Assembly: GCF_003966125.1 (NCBI RefSeq)
Contig: NZ_RXMA01000003.1
Span: 155,495-219,494 of the forward strand
Length of the DNA stretch: 64,000 nucleotides
Origin: Azospirillum griseum
GTDB lineage: Bacteria > Pseudomonadota > Alphaproteobacteria > Azospirillales > Azospirillaceae
Reading direction: 5' to 3'
The notes beneath the pieces were generated by a model. It did no database searches, was not told where the DNA came from, and was given only the letters and a program-made list of their open reading frames with translations. Shown piece after piece: positions 1 through 10,018 of this stretch (its first letter is position 1; each line of letters starts with the position of its first letter). A program made the translations under genes and the position numbers.

Positions 1-1
1 C

Positions 2-121
2 GTGGTCAGAGAATGGGCACTGGCGGAGGAGGGATGGCGGCAGAGCCTCTCGGCGCAACGGCAGAGTTTGAGCAAGATACGGTTTGTGCAAAATTTTCTT
101 TGCGATATGTATTTTTTGTGA
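2..121 (+). CDS. Possible 3' end of an upstream gene (partial)
   Basis: A reading frame open from the window edge reads about 39 residues and stops at a TGA at 119-121. Its first 27 codons favour G or C at the third position, as expected for a real gene here, and the residues are amphipathic (Trp, Glu, Gln, Ser rich). The last dozen codons run into AT-rich sequence. No family is recognisable from so short a piece. It could equally be non-coding sequence ahead of the ATPase gene. Confidence 0.25.
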   Translation: MVREWALAEEGWRQSLSAQRQSLSKIRFVQNFLCDMYFL

Positions 122-158
122 TTATTTTTTAAAGCGCTTCGTCTTTGGAAGACCAATC

Positions 159-1358
159 ATGCAGAACATCGCTGGCACGCCCGTGGAGGGCGACGACTTT
201 TTCGGTCGTGAAGGGGCCATCCACTCCTTCTGGGATCTCCTCGGCAACCACGACATCTTGTTGCTGGGGCCTCGACGGATCGGCAAGACCTCCTTGTCCC
301 GAAGGTTGATGGTCGAAGCGAGACAGCATGGCTGGTCCACCATCGAGGCGAATGTGGCGAGTTGCACCGATGAACGGGCCTTCGTCGAAAAGCTTGCCCA
401 AGCGATCAAGAGCGAAGCCGGTTCGCGGGTTGGCGCAGCGCTGGAAGCGGTTGGCGGCCTGCTCAACCGGATTGATCGGGTGCGTTTGCCGGGCGACGCC
501 GGATTCGACCTGTCCGCCAAGCCGGAAGCGTGGGAAGCCATCGCGTCCGATGCGCTCGCCCTGCTGACGCGCCAATCCAACGAGACGTTGATCTACATCG
601 ACGAATTGCCGATCTTCCTGTTCAATCTGCTGCGTTTTGACGTCAAAACGGGAAAGGAGCGGGTCCGCCGTTTCCTTGATTGGTTCCGCAACGACGCCCG
701 CGACGCGACGCGGGGAAAAGGGCTGCATTGGCTCATGAGTGGATCCGTCGGCCTGGACACGCTGGTGCAGACCCATGGCATGGCCGACGCGATCAACACT
801 CTGCGGCAGCGGGCGTTGGATCCCTTCAGCGACGAAGAAGCCCTGGCCTTCCTTGAGCGTCTGGCGGAATCTTACAAACTGCCCGTCTCCTTGGATGACC
901 GAAAGCGTCTGGTCGCCGCCATTGGTTGGCCGCAACCCTATTACCTCCAGCTTGCGTTCCAGAACATCCGCGCCATGTGGCGGGAGGGCCAGCCTGTCGG
1001 CCCCCTCATCGACGACGCCATCAACTGCCTGATCGAACCCGGCGAGGACAATGATTTCCACCATTGGGAAGAGCGCCTTCGGATCCAGCATGAGCAGAGC
1101 GTCGCCGATCTGGCCATCGCCCTGCTGACCGTCGCCTGCCGCAAGCCGGACGGGGCCAGCACGACAGCGCTGTTCGCCGAGGCGCAACGGCTTCTTCCCG
1201 ATCTTGGCGAGGAGCAGCAAAAGCAGCGCTTCATCGCCCTGCGTGACGTGCTGATTCGCGATGGGTATTGGGCCATCAGCGAAACCGACGGCACGCGTCG
1301 TTGCCATTTCCGGCTGGAGCCGTTGCGCCGCTGGTGGAGCCGCCGCAACACCTTGTAA
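159..1358 (+). CDS. P-loop ATPase, archaeal-type/STAND-like
   Basis: A 399-residue nucleotide-binding protein. Walker A is GPRRIGKT at residues 37-44, preceded by the FFGRE box typical of archaeal-type AAA ATPases that act as signalling or conflict-system switches. Walker B is LIYIDE with Asp148-Glu149, and a sensor-like GSVGLD follows near residue 190. The C-terminal third is basic and helical, probably a winged-helix domain. I chose the ATG at 159 because it lies after a GGAAG ribosome site and begins just before the FFGRE box; an upstream ATG at 84 would add 25 AT-rich codons unlike the rest. The next ATPase gene starts 44 bp downstream, so the two are probably cotranscribed. GC is lower than in the flanking genes, suggesting transfer. 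The function is unknown; a role in defence or stress sensing is a guess. Confidence 0.75.
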   Translation: MQNIAGTPVEGDDFFGREGAIHSFWDLLGNHDILLLGPRRIGKTSLSRRLMVEARQHGWSTIEANVASCTDERAFVEKLAQAIKSEAGSRVGAALEAVGGLLNRIDRVRLPGDAGFDLSAKPEAWEAIASDALALLTRQSNETLIYIDELPIFLFNLLRFDVKTGKERVRRFLDWFRNDARDATRGKGLHWLMSGSVGLDTLVQTHGMADAINTLRQRALDPFSDEEALAFLERLAESYKLPVSLDDRKRLVAAIGWPQPYYLQLAFQNIRAMWREGQPVGPLIDDAINCLIEPGEDNDFHHWEERLRIQHEQSVADLAIALLTVACRKPDGASTTALFAEAQRLLPDLGEEQQKQRFIALRDVLIRDGYWAISETDGTRRCHFRLEPLRRWWSRRNTL

Positions 1359-1402
1359 AATCCGAATCCCTCCCGCCCGCTCCCCATGATGATGACGCCA
1401 CG

Positions 1403-4400
1403 ATGACCACGCAACGCTTCTACAATCCCAACTGGATCAACGACGATGATTTGGTGGCGGGTTTCATCGCGCGGCGCGCGCTGTTCACGTTTCTGCGCGA
1501 CGAGTTGAAGCGGATGCCACGCCATGGCAGCGTCCAGCATTTTCTGCTGGTCGGTCCGCGCGGCAGCGGCAAGACCACTTTGCTGAAACGGCTGGCCGTG
1601 GCGCTTCGGCGCGACGAGGATTTGACCGACCATCTCATTCCCCTGTCTTTTCAGGAAGAACTTTACCAAATCAAGGGCTTGTCTGATTTCTGGTGGGCCG
1701 CCTGCGACGCGCTGCTCGACGAATTGGAACGCACCGGCCAAAACGCCGACGCCGACCGGTTGACCGACGCCATCGACGCGCGCAAGCGGGGGAATCCCGG
1801 CTTGCCGACCAATTTGCACGACGATGTCGGCCTTCGCCTTCTCTTGCGGATCTGCGCGGAGTTGCAGCGGCGCCCGGTCTTGCTTGTGGACAATCTGGAC
1901 ATGGTCATGCAGCGCCTCGACACCCGGGGGCGCAAGCGCAACGACCCGCTGTCGCCCACCTACTGGGCCTTGCGCGAAGCGCTGTCCACCGCCGACGCGC
2001 CGATCATGATCGGCGGCTCGGTGCGGGTCAGCGAACCTTTTTCGGGCTATGACAAGGCGTTCTACGACTTCTTCGCCACCAAACGCATGCCCAAGCTGTC
2101 GCTGGAGGAGGTGGAGGACGTCCTGCGCCATCTCGCCATCGACCATGGCATGGGCGATTGGGACCAGCGGGTTCGTGGGGGGCGCGGTCGGATCAAGGCG
2201 CTCTACGAAATGACCGGCGGCAACCCGCGCGCGCTGGGACTCATCTTCGATCTGCTGCGCCAGGGGGCCACGGGCAGAGCCATCGACGATTTTGAACGGC
2301 TGCTGGATCTCACCACACCCTATTACAAGGCGCGCATGGAGGATCTGTCGGAACAGGCGCAGGTGATCGTTCACGCCATGGCCCAGTTGCGCCGCCGCGT
2401 CCCCGCCGCCGACATCGCCCGTGAAGCCGGGCTGGAAACCCGCACCGTCTCGGCCCAGTTGGAGTTGCTGGTCAACGAAGGGGTGGTTGAAAAGACTCCC
2501 GGCAAGAAAACCCACTACATCGTCGCCGAACAGCTCTTCCGCATCTGGCTGCAAATGCGCAGTTCGCGGCGTCTGCGCCAACGGGTGCAGTATCTGACCG
2601 AATTCCTGGAGGCCTGGTTCGATCAGGAGGAGTTGGGCGCTCTGTTGACCACCGACAACCGGCTGCCCAGCCGACCGCGCGCGGCGGCCCTGCGCGATTT
2701 CGCCATGGCGGAATGGCAGGGCGACCAGACCGCCATCGGTCGCGCGTTGAAGGCCCGCGCCGCCGACGGCCTGCTTTGCGACCCCGACGGCCTTTCGCCC
2801 CCCGCCGCGCCGGGCGACTTCGCGCCCGATCTGGAAGCGCTGACCAAATGCTCCGACCAACTGCGCGCGAACAAAAAACATCTTGGGTCCCTGGATCCCA
2901 AGCTTCTGCTTGGCTCGCTGAGCCTGAACGTGCAAGAGCGTTGCGACCGCGCGAACCGCCTGTGCGATCCCGCCACGTCCGAGGCGGAGCAAAAGCGCTT
3001 GGAATCCCTCTTCGCCGATGAGCGTGATCGGTTGCAACGGGCCGGACTTTCGGCGGCGGACATTGATCTGCTGTATGAATTGCGCAGCCGCGATCTCTGG
3101 CGTTTGCCCAACCTGACCGTGGCGGAGGTGGACGCGACGGTGAAAACCACCCAAGCGCAGCCCGCGAGGCTGCATCGCCTCGCTTGGAGGCTGCTGGGCA
3201 GCCGACTGATCAAGGCCTCATCGGCGACCGAAGCCCAGGATTGGATCACGTTTGGCCGTAATTGCGCGCCTGAACTGAATACGGACAATTGGGCGGCTGT
3301 GGCCTGGGCATTGCGACTTGATGGCTTCATCGACGCTGCGGCGGACGCAGTGAAAGAAGCGTTCTTGCACGGCCCATCCGCCCGAGCATGGTTTGAGCGG
3401 GGCAACTTGCTGATTCACGACAAGCATTTCAAAGAAGCCAAGGCGGCGTTTTGCAAAGCCATTGCTCTTGACCCATCAAGGGCCATTCTATGGTGCCGCT
3501 TGGCTGGAGTGCTTGATGATCATCTTGGCCAATACGACGCGGCTGAAGCGGCGTTCCGAAAGGCCATAGATCTTGCCCCCTCAGACCATTGGGCATGGAG
3601 GGATCTAGGAGATTTGCTGGCGGATCATTTCGGTCGATATGAGGAAGCCGAAACGGCATTCCGCAAAGCAATCGAACACAACCCCTCAACCTCCTTGCTG
3701 TGGACCCGCTTGGGCCAATTGTTGTCCAACCACCTCGGGCATTTTGACAAGGCTGGCGTGGCGTTCCGCAAAGCCATTGAACTTGACCCCTCAGATTTTT
3801 TGCCATGGGTGTGCTTGGGTCATCTCTCCGTTTACCATCTCCAACGATACGAAGCAGCTGAAGGAGCGTTCCGCAAGGCAATTAAACTGAGTCCATCAAC
3901 GGAATGGCTCTGGACTTGTTTGGCAACGCTGTTAACCAATCATCTCGAACGACACAAAGAGGCCGAATGTTTTCTCCAAAAATCAATTGCGCTTTATCCA
4001 TCAAAAGCATTTTCTTGGTCTGAAATTGCATCAGCAATGTGCAAAAGTTCAAGGAGCATTGATAAAATCAATGAAGCAGAAAGTGCATTTTTCCGCTCGT
4101 ATATTATCGACCCATCCAATGAATGGCAATTCAATGCATGGAAATCACTGGAATATTTGCGTGCGTCCCTGCCAATTTGCGAGGCCATCGCCGCTGAAAA
4201 TTGGGGAATTGCGCGAGAGCAATTGGAGAAAGTTGTTGCAAATTCAAAGAGTGAGCCAGACCTATGGGCCAGCGAAGCGATGATCGACGTTGTGGTCGGC
4301 GGCGCTTTGCAACTTGGCCAGGGAGAGAGGCTGTTGCGTTTGTTGTGCGAGCTTGGCGTCGACCGTTTGGCCGCGCCGCTGGTGATGGCGCTTGAGGCGG

Positions 4401-4519
4401 CGGTGGCTGGCTCCCCCGAAAGCCTCGCCAACGTCGAACCGGAGGCGCGCGGGGCGGCGGAAAGCCTCTATGCACGCCTGACCCGGAAAGCGGAGGAGGA
4501 AGGCGCGCTCAAGAACTGA
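1403..4519 (+). CDS. Large ATPase with winged helix and C-terminal TPR array
   Basis: A 1038-residue multidomain protein. Residues 1-300 are a P-loop ATPase with Walker A GPRGSGKT at 51-58 and Walker B VLLVDN with Asp163. A winged helix follows at about 333-374. A long helical middle leads to a run of TPR repeats at about 680-870. Five units are exactly 35 residues (105 nt) long, sharing the core AAFRKAI..PS..W..LG.LL, with the core recurring at 3446, 3551, 3656, 3761 and 3866. The TPR stretch has clearly lower GC than the ATPase part. The start at 1403 is the first in-frame ATG after the preceding stop. This arrangement resembles STAND-type signal-transducing ATPases, in which the repeats sense and the NTPase switches. 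No effector domain such as a nuclease, TIR or protease was recognised. Confidence 0.75.
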   Translation: MTTQRFYNPNWINDDDLVAGFIARRALFTFLRDELKRMPRHGSVQHFLLVGPRGSGKTTLLKRLAVALRRDEDLTDHLIPLSFQEELYQIKGLSDFWWAACDALLDELERTGQNADADRLTDAIDARKRGNPGLPTNLHDDVGLRLLLRICAELQRRPVLLVDNLDMVMQRLDTRGRKRNDPLSPTYWALREALSTADAPIMIGGSVRVSEPFSGYDKAFYDFFATKRMPKLSLEEVEDVLRHLAIDHGMGDWDQRVRGGRGRIKALYEMTGGNPRALGLIFDLLRQGATGRAIDDFERLLDLTTPYYKARMEDLSEQAQVIVHAMAQLRRRVPAADIAREAGLETRTVSAQLELLVNEGVVEKTPGKKTHYIVAEQLFRIWLQMRSSRRLRQRVQYLTEFLEAWFDQEELGALLTTDNRLPSRPRAAALRDFAMAEWQGDQTAIGRALKARAADGLLCDPDGLSPPAAPGDFAPDLEALTKCSDQLRANKKHLGSLDPKLLLGSLSLNVQERCDRANRLCDPATSEAEQKRLESLFADERDRLQRAGLSAADIDLLYELRSRDLWRLPNLTVAEVDATVKTTQAQPARLHRLAWRLLGSRLIKASSATEAQDWITFGRNCAPELNTDNWAAVAWALRLDGFIDAAADAVKEAFLHGPSARAWFERGNLLIHDKHFKEAKAAFCKAIALDPSRAILWCRLAGVLDDHLGQYDAAEAAFRKAIDLAPSDHWAWRDLGDLLADHFGRYEEAETAFRKAIEHNPSTSLLWTRLGQLLSNHLGHFDKAGVAFRKAIELDPSDFLPWVCLGHLSVYHLQRYEAAEGAFRKAIKLSPSTEWLWTCLATLLTNHLERHKEAECFLQKSIALYPSKAFSWSEIASAMCKSSRSIDKINEAESAFFRSYIIDPSNEWQFNAWKSLEYLRASLPICEAIAAENWGIAREQLEKVVANSKSEPDLWASEAMIDVVVGGALQLGQGERLLRLLCELGVDRLAAPLVMALEAAVAGSPESLANVEPEARGAAESLYARLTRKAEEEGALKN

Positions 4520-4563
4520 CCAGAGCGCCCAATATCTCACTATATGAGACATGAGTTTACTAT

Positions 4564-4593
4564 TTGACACATTACCGCCCCTCGCCCTAGCAT
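4564..4593 (+). promoter_or_regulatory. Sigma70-type promoter with repeated operator for the iclR-dgoK-dgoA operon
   Basis: TTGACA at 4564-4569 and TAGCAT at 4588-4593 are 18 bp apart and place a start site about 25 nt before the ATG at 4625. The -35 box is part of the second of two 13-mers of the form ACTATnTGAnACA (4539-4551 and 4559-4571), exactly 20 bp apart. The first also holds an inverted repeat, TCTCA-N5-TGAGA (4535-4549). Such spacing suits a dimeric repressor, probably the IclR protein itself. Confidence 0.55.
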
Positions 4594-4624
4594 CGCGCCA
4601 TTCCTGGACGACGCGCGCGCCCCC

Positions 4625-5452
4625 ATGACCGCCCCGATGCCCCATGACGACGCCGACAACACCGACGCCCACGCCAAACCCGCCGGAACGCAGACGTTGC
4701 TGCGGGGGTTGGCGTTGCTGGAGTGGGTGGCGGCGGGGGTCACGGACGTGAAGGGGATCGCGGCGAAGCTGGGAACGCCGCGCAGCACCACCCACCGGAT
4801 GCTGACCAGCCTGGTGGCCGAAGGCTATCTGCACCACATCCCGCACAAGGGCTATCGCCTGGGGTCGAAGCTGATCCATTTGGGCCAGAAGGCGTTGGAA
4901 CAGCGCCCGTTGGTCGCCATCGCCCGCCCGCATCTGGAGGCGCTGGCCGCCCGGACCGGCGACACCATCCATCTTGGCATCGCCGAGGGGGACGAGGTGT
5001 TTTACCTCGACAAGATCGCGGGCACGCGCGGGCTGGAGATGCGCTCGCGCACCGGGCAGCGGATGCCGTTGGCCTCCACCGGGATCGGCAAGGCGCTGAT
5101 GCTGGGGCTGCCGGTGGCGCGCTGGGCCGGGCTGCACACGCAGGCCTGTCCTGACAAGGCCACGGATGACGCGGCTGGGCCGGTCCGGCCCAGCCCGCCG
5201 CCCTGGCCGGAGTTCGCCGCCCGCATGGCCGATTACGCCGCCTGGGGCTGGGCCTTCGATCTGGAAGAAAACGAATTGGGCATCCGCTGCGTCGCCGCCC
5301 CGGTGCGCGACGCGGGCGGCGGGGTGGTGGCGGCCATCAGCGTGGCCAGCGCCGCCCCCTACATGCCGGACGCGCGGATGCGGGCGCTCGGCCCGCAGGT
5401 CCGCGCGACGGCGGACGCGATTTCCGGCGCATTGGGATGGAACGCAGAATGA
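4625..5452 (+). CDS. IclR-family transcriptional regulator
   Basis: A 275-residue regulator. An N-terminal winged helix (about 22-85) contains GTPRSTTHRMLTSL, the IclR recognition-helix pattern. The C-terminal effector domain (about 100-270) has the usual MRSRTG...STGIGKA signature. IclR proteins commonly repress sugar-acid operons and release DNA when they bind a pathway intermediate. Its gene overlaps dgoK by ATGA, so I infer that it controls 2-keto-3-deoxygalactonate use and its own transcription through the repeats at 4539-4571. The ATG at 4625 leaves about 20 disordered residues before the HTH. Effector identity cannot be read from the sequence. Confidence 0.9.
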   Translation: MTAPMPHDDADNTDAHAKPAGTQTLLRGLALLEWVAAGVTDVKGIAAKLGTPRSTTHRMLTSLVAEGYLHHIPHKGYRLGSKLIHLGQKALEQRPLVAIARPHLEALAARTGDTIHLGIAEGDEVFYLDKIAGTRGLEMRSRTGQRMPLASTGIGKALMLGLPVARWAGLHTQACPDKATDDAAGPVRPSPPPWPEFAARMADYAAWGWAFDLEENELGIRCVAAPVRDAGGGVVAAISVASAAPYMPDARMRALGPQVRATADAISGALGWNAE

Positions 5453-6474
5453 CGGATCACGACCACGACCGACCGGCCCTGATCGCGCTGGATTGGGGCA
5501 CATCAAGTTTGCGCGGCTTTCTGATGGACGGGGCCGGGCGCATCCTGGCCGAACGGTCCAGCCCGCACGGGATCCAGCATCTGCCCAAACCCGGCCCGGC
5601 CGGGTTCGACGCCGCCTTCACCGCGCTGTGCGGCGATTGGCTGTCGGTCGGTCGCGCCCTGCCGGTGGTGGCGGGCGGCATGGTCGGCAGCGCGCAGGGC
5701 TGGGTCGAGGCCCCCTATGTCCCCTGCCCCGCCGACGCCCGCAGTCTGGCCGACCGCGCGGCCTGGGTGGAGAGCGCCGACGGCACCCGCATCCTGATCG
5801 CCCCCGGCGTTCTGCACGATCCCGCCGACGGCGCGCCCGACGTGATGCGGGGGGAGGAGGTGCAGATCGCCGGGGCGCTGGCCGAGAATCCGGACTGGGC
5901 GGCCAACGCCTGCGTCGCCATGCCCGGGACCCATTCCAAATGGGTGCGGATCGCCGACGGCCGCATCACCGGCTTTGCCACCCACATGACCGGCGAGCTG
6001 TTCGCCGTGCTGAAAACCCATTCGCTGCTGGGCCGCCTGATGCCCGGCCCCGACGCCCCGCCCGCCCGCGCGGAGGACGAGGCCGCCGCCTTCACCGCCG
6101 CCGCCTTCACTATGGGGCTGGACGCCGCGCGAACCAGCGAACCCGGCGCGCTGCCGCACCAGCTGTTCGCCACCCGCACGCTGGGCCTGACCCGGCGGCT
6201 GCCACCCGAGGCGCTCAGCCATTACCTGTCCGGCCTGCTGATCGGGCATGAGCTGACCGCCAGCCTGGCGATGATGCGTCGGGTCTGGCCGGACCGCGCC
6301 CCGCCGCTGCTGCTGATCGGCGACGCCGGGCTGTGCCGCCGCTACGCCCGCGCGCTCGATCATTTCGGCACCCCCGTCACCGCGCAACTGGGCAACACCG
6401 CCCCGCGCGGGCTGTTCCAATTCGCCGCCGCCGCCGGGTTGATCGCACCCAGCACCCACACCGACGCCGCCTGA
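5449..6474 (+). CDS. dgoK: 2-dehydro-3-deoxygalactonokinase
   Basis: A 341-residue sugar-acid kinase that phosphorylates 2-keto-3-deoxygalactonate at the 6-position with ATP, giving the aldolase substrate. The N-terminal phosphate loop LDWGTSSLRGFL, the VVAGGMVGSAQGW segment and MPGTHSKWV are hallmarks of DgoK. The start at 5449 is chosen because it forms an ATGA overlap with the iclR stop; an ATG at 5437 lies inside iclR and adds only four residues. The next gene, dgoA, starts 17 bp after the stop. The galactonate dehydratase expected for the full pathway is not in the window. Confidence 0.93.
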   Translation: MTDHDHDRPALIALDWGTSSLRGFLMDGAGRILAERSSPHGIQHLPKPGPAGFDAAFTALCGDWLSVGRALPVVAGGMVGSAQGWVEAPYVPCPADARSLADRAAWVESADGTRILIAPGVLHDPADGAPDVMRGEEVQIAGALAENPDWAANACVAMPGTHSKWVRIADGRITGFATHMTGELFAVLKTHSLLGRLMPGPDAPPARAEDEAAAFTAAAFTMGLDAARTSEPGALPHQLFATRTLGLTRRLPPEALSHYLSGLLIGHELTASLAMMRRVWPDRAPPLLLIGDAGLCRRYARALDHFGTPVTAQLGNTAPRGLFQFAAAAGLIAPSTHTDAA

Positions 6475-6491
6475 CCGCAGGACCACCCGCC

Positions 6492-7136
6492 ATGACCGAC
6501 CTGACCGCCCGCTTCGACGCCGCCTTTTCCGCCCTGCCGCTGGTCGCCATCCTGCGCGGCCTGACCCCGACCGACGCCGAACCGGTGGCCCAGGCGCTGT
6601 ACGACGCCGGGTTCCGCCTGATCGAGGTGCCGCTGAACTCCCCCGATCCCTTCGCCAGCATCGCCGCCATCCGCCGCCGGCTGCCGCCCGACGCGCTGGT
6701 CGGGGCCGGAACCGTGCTGACGGTGGAGGCGGTGGACCGGCTGGCCGCCATCGGGGCCGATCTGGTGGTGATGCCCCACGCCGACACCACGGTGATCCGC
6801 GCGGCCAAGGCGCACGGCCTGATCTGCACCCCCGGCGTCGGCACCGCGACGGAGGCCTTTGCCGCCCTCGCCGCCGGGGCCGACGCGCTGAAGCTGTTCC
6901 CGGCGGAGATGATCCCGCCCAACGTGGTGAAGGCCCTGCGCGCGGTGCTGCCCCGCACCACCCGTCTGCTGCCGGTCGGCGGCATCACCCCCGACAGCAT
7001 GGCCCCCTATTGGCAGGCCGGTGCCGCCGGGTTCGGCCTGGGCGGCGCGCTCTTCACCCCCGGCCTGCCGGTGACGGAGATCGCCAGCCGCGCCGAACGC
7101 TTCGTCACCGCCTGCGCTGCCCTGCGCGCGGCCTGA
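6492..7136 (+). CDS. dgoA: 2-dehydro-3-deoxy-6-phosphogalactonate aldolase
   Basis: A 214-residue class I aldolase of the KDPG/KDPGal family, which cleaves 2-keto-3-deoxy-6-phosphogalactonate to pyruvate and glyceraldehyde 3-phosphate. The pattern LVAILRG at the N terminus, the catalytic Glu in LIEVPLNSP, and the Schiff-base lysine in ALKLFPAEM are visible. Pairing with dgoK favours the galacto rather than the gluco (Eda) substrate. In frame, the coding character begins only at the ATG at 6492, although the frame is open further upstream. A strong hairpin follows the stop codon by 12 nt and probably ends the transcript. Confidence 0.92.
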   Translation: MTDLTARFDAAFSALPLVAILRGLTPTDAEPVAQALYDAGFRLIEVPLNSPDPFASIAAIRRRLPPDALVGAGTVLTVEAVDRLAAIGADLVVMPHADTTVIRAAKAHGLICTPGVGTATEAFAALAAGADALKLFPAEMIPPNVVKALRAVLPRTTRLLPVGGITPDSMAPYWQAGAAGFGLGGALFTPGLPVTEIASRAERFVTACAALRAA

Positions 7137-7496
7137 AACCCCGTCGCCCGTTCCATCGCCCACCCCATCCGTGGCCCGATGGGATGGGCGAATGGAACGT
7201 TTGAAACACCGTGCAACAGATTCCGCGCCCCTGTTCACCGGTTCCATCAGGCGCGCGCCGGGGTGGGGAGCGCGCTGCGGCGGACGTGGAAACAGGGGCA
7301 TCGGAGACTCCGACCGCGCGGTTGGTTTGGGATTTTTGGCCTTTCCGTGAGGATTATTGTCTTTCTTGCGCGGTTGGCAATCCAGGCTTTTCCGCAAAAC
7401 CACCCTGAACAGAACGGGCACCGCCCTTGCCGTTGGGCGCGCCGACGGATATCAAGCGGGGCATCGCCGCTTTCACCGGATCCGCCCGTCCCGCCC
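7137..7496. other. Intergenic region between dgoA and the AsnC regulator
   Basis: This 360-bp stretch holds no convincing gene. Its first part contains the large hairpin at 7149-7199. The middle (about 7320-7400) is relatively T-rich and may carry the promoter of the downstream Lrp/AsnC gene, but I see no clear -35/-10 pair. Confidence 0.4.
7149..7199 (+). terminator. Long hairpin after dgoA
   Basis: Arms of 21 and 22 nt (7149-7169 and 7178-7199) pair with only one bulged base and one mismatch around an 8-nt loop; the stem begins CGTTCCAT and ends ATGGAACG. It lies just after the dgoA stop. There is no long T-run, so it may end transcription, protect the 3' end of the dgo message, or act from both strands. 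Confidence 0.6.
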
Positions 7497-7922
7497 ATGG
7501 ATGACCTCGACCGCCAGTTGATCGACCTGTTGACGCTGAACGCGCGCACCAGCACGGCGGCGCTGGGGCGGGCGTTGGGGCTGTCGCGGTCCACGGTGCA
7601 GGACCGCTTGGCGCGGTTGGAGCGCAGCGGGGCGATTGCCGGTTACACGGTGCGGCTGGGCGACAGCGCCCCCCGGCGCGGGGTGACGGCGCTGGTGATG
7701 ATGACGGTGAACGCCAAGCTGGCCGACCGCGTGGTCCACGCCCTGCGCAAGATGCCGGAGCTGACCCGCCTGCACAGCATCAGCGGCCAACACGACCTGT
7801 GCGCCACCGTCTGCGCCGACAGCCACGACGCGCTGGACACCGCGCTGGACGCCATCGGCCGGTTGCCGGGGGTGGAAAAGACGATGTCATCGATCATCCT
7901 GTCCACCAAGATGGACCGGTGA
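7497..7922 (+). CDS. Lrp/AsnC-family transcriptional regulator
   Basis: A 141-residue regulator. The N-terminal helix-turn-helix (about 1-60) has the family pattern LDRQLIDLLTLNARTSTAAL...LSRSTVQDRLARLE. The C-terminal RAM ligand-binding domain (about 65-138) includes the GxHD-like element ISGQHDLCATV. Members usually sense amino acids and act as octamers. The frame is open upstream, but homology begins at the ATG at 7497. It stands alone between the dgo operon and the convergent hut genes, so its target is not evident; proximity to histidine catabolism is suggestive only. Confidence 0.85.
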   Translation: MDDLDRQLIDLLTLNARTSTAALGRALGLSRSTVQDRLARLERSGAIAGYTVRLGDSAPRRGVTALVMMTVNAKLADRVVHALRKMPELTRLHSISGQHDLCATVCADSHDALDTALDAIGRLPGVEKTMSSIILSTKMDR

Positions 7923-8282
7923 CGGCTGAATCGGCGAGGCTTGGCTGGCAGCCCAGATTCTTCCGTTCACGGCTGACGGTTGTCGCGCCCAGCCACCAAA
8001 CTCCCGGTGCCGGAGGGCAACCCCGAATGCGACGGCATCCGCCTGCGGTGGACGGAGCCGGAAGTGACGCCGCCGAACGGGTTGATGGCGGTGAACACCG
8101 CCGTCGCCCGGTCAACCGGGGACGCGTCGGACGCCCGATCGATGCCGGTCAGGGCGGGCACGGCAAACACCCGCCGCAAAAGGCCGATGGCCTGCAGCAG
8201 GCCTGAAGCGGCCCCGGATCAATGCGGACAGAGAGGTCAACGCCCTCGCCCAGAGGGTGAGGGCGCGTCTCCCCTCAGCCGC
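7923..8282. other. Intergenic region between convergent asnC-type gene and hutU
   Basis: A 360-bp stretch with no supported gene; the open frames that cross it are shadows of hutU or lack homology. Near the hutU end lies a hairpin, CGCCCTC / GAGGGCG with an 11-nt loop (8241-8265), which could terminate the leftward hut transcript about 20 nt after the hutU stop. Confidence 0.35.
8241..8265 (-). terminator. Possible terminator of the hutI-hutC-hutU transcript
   Basis: A 7-bp GC-rich stem (8241-8247 with 8259-8265) lies just beyond the hutU stop on the minus strand. No clear U-run follows, so the assignment is weak. Confidence 0.35.
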
Positions 8283-9968
<1,686 letters not shown>

Positions 9969-10018
9969 GGGTCATGCTCCTGGTGGGAGGGGTGAAGAAC
10001 GGGGATTGAGAGAAACGC

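Noticed and set aside
7179..7496. Upstream extension of the AsnC regulator frame
   Set aside because: It starts inside the post-dgoA hairpin and the residues before the ATG at 7497 do not resemble the family.
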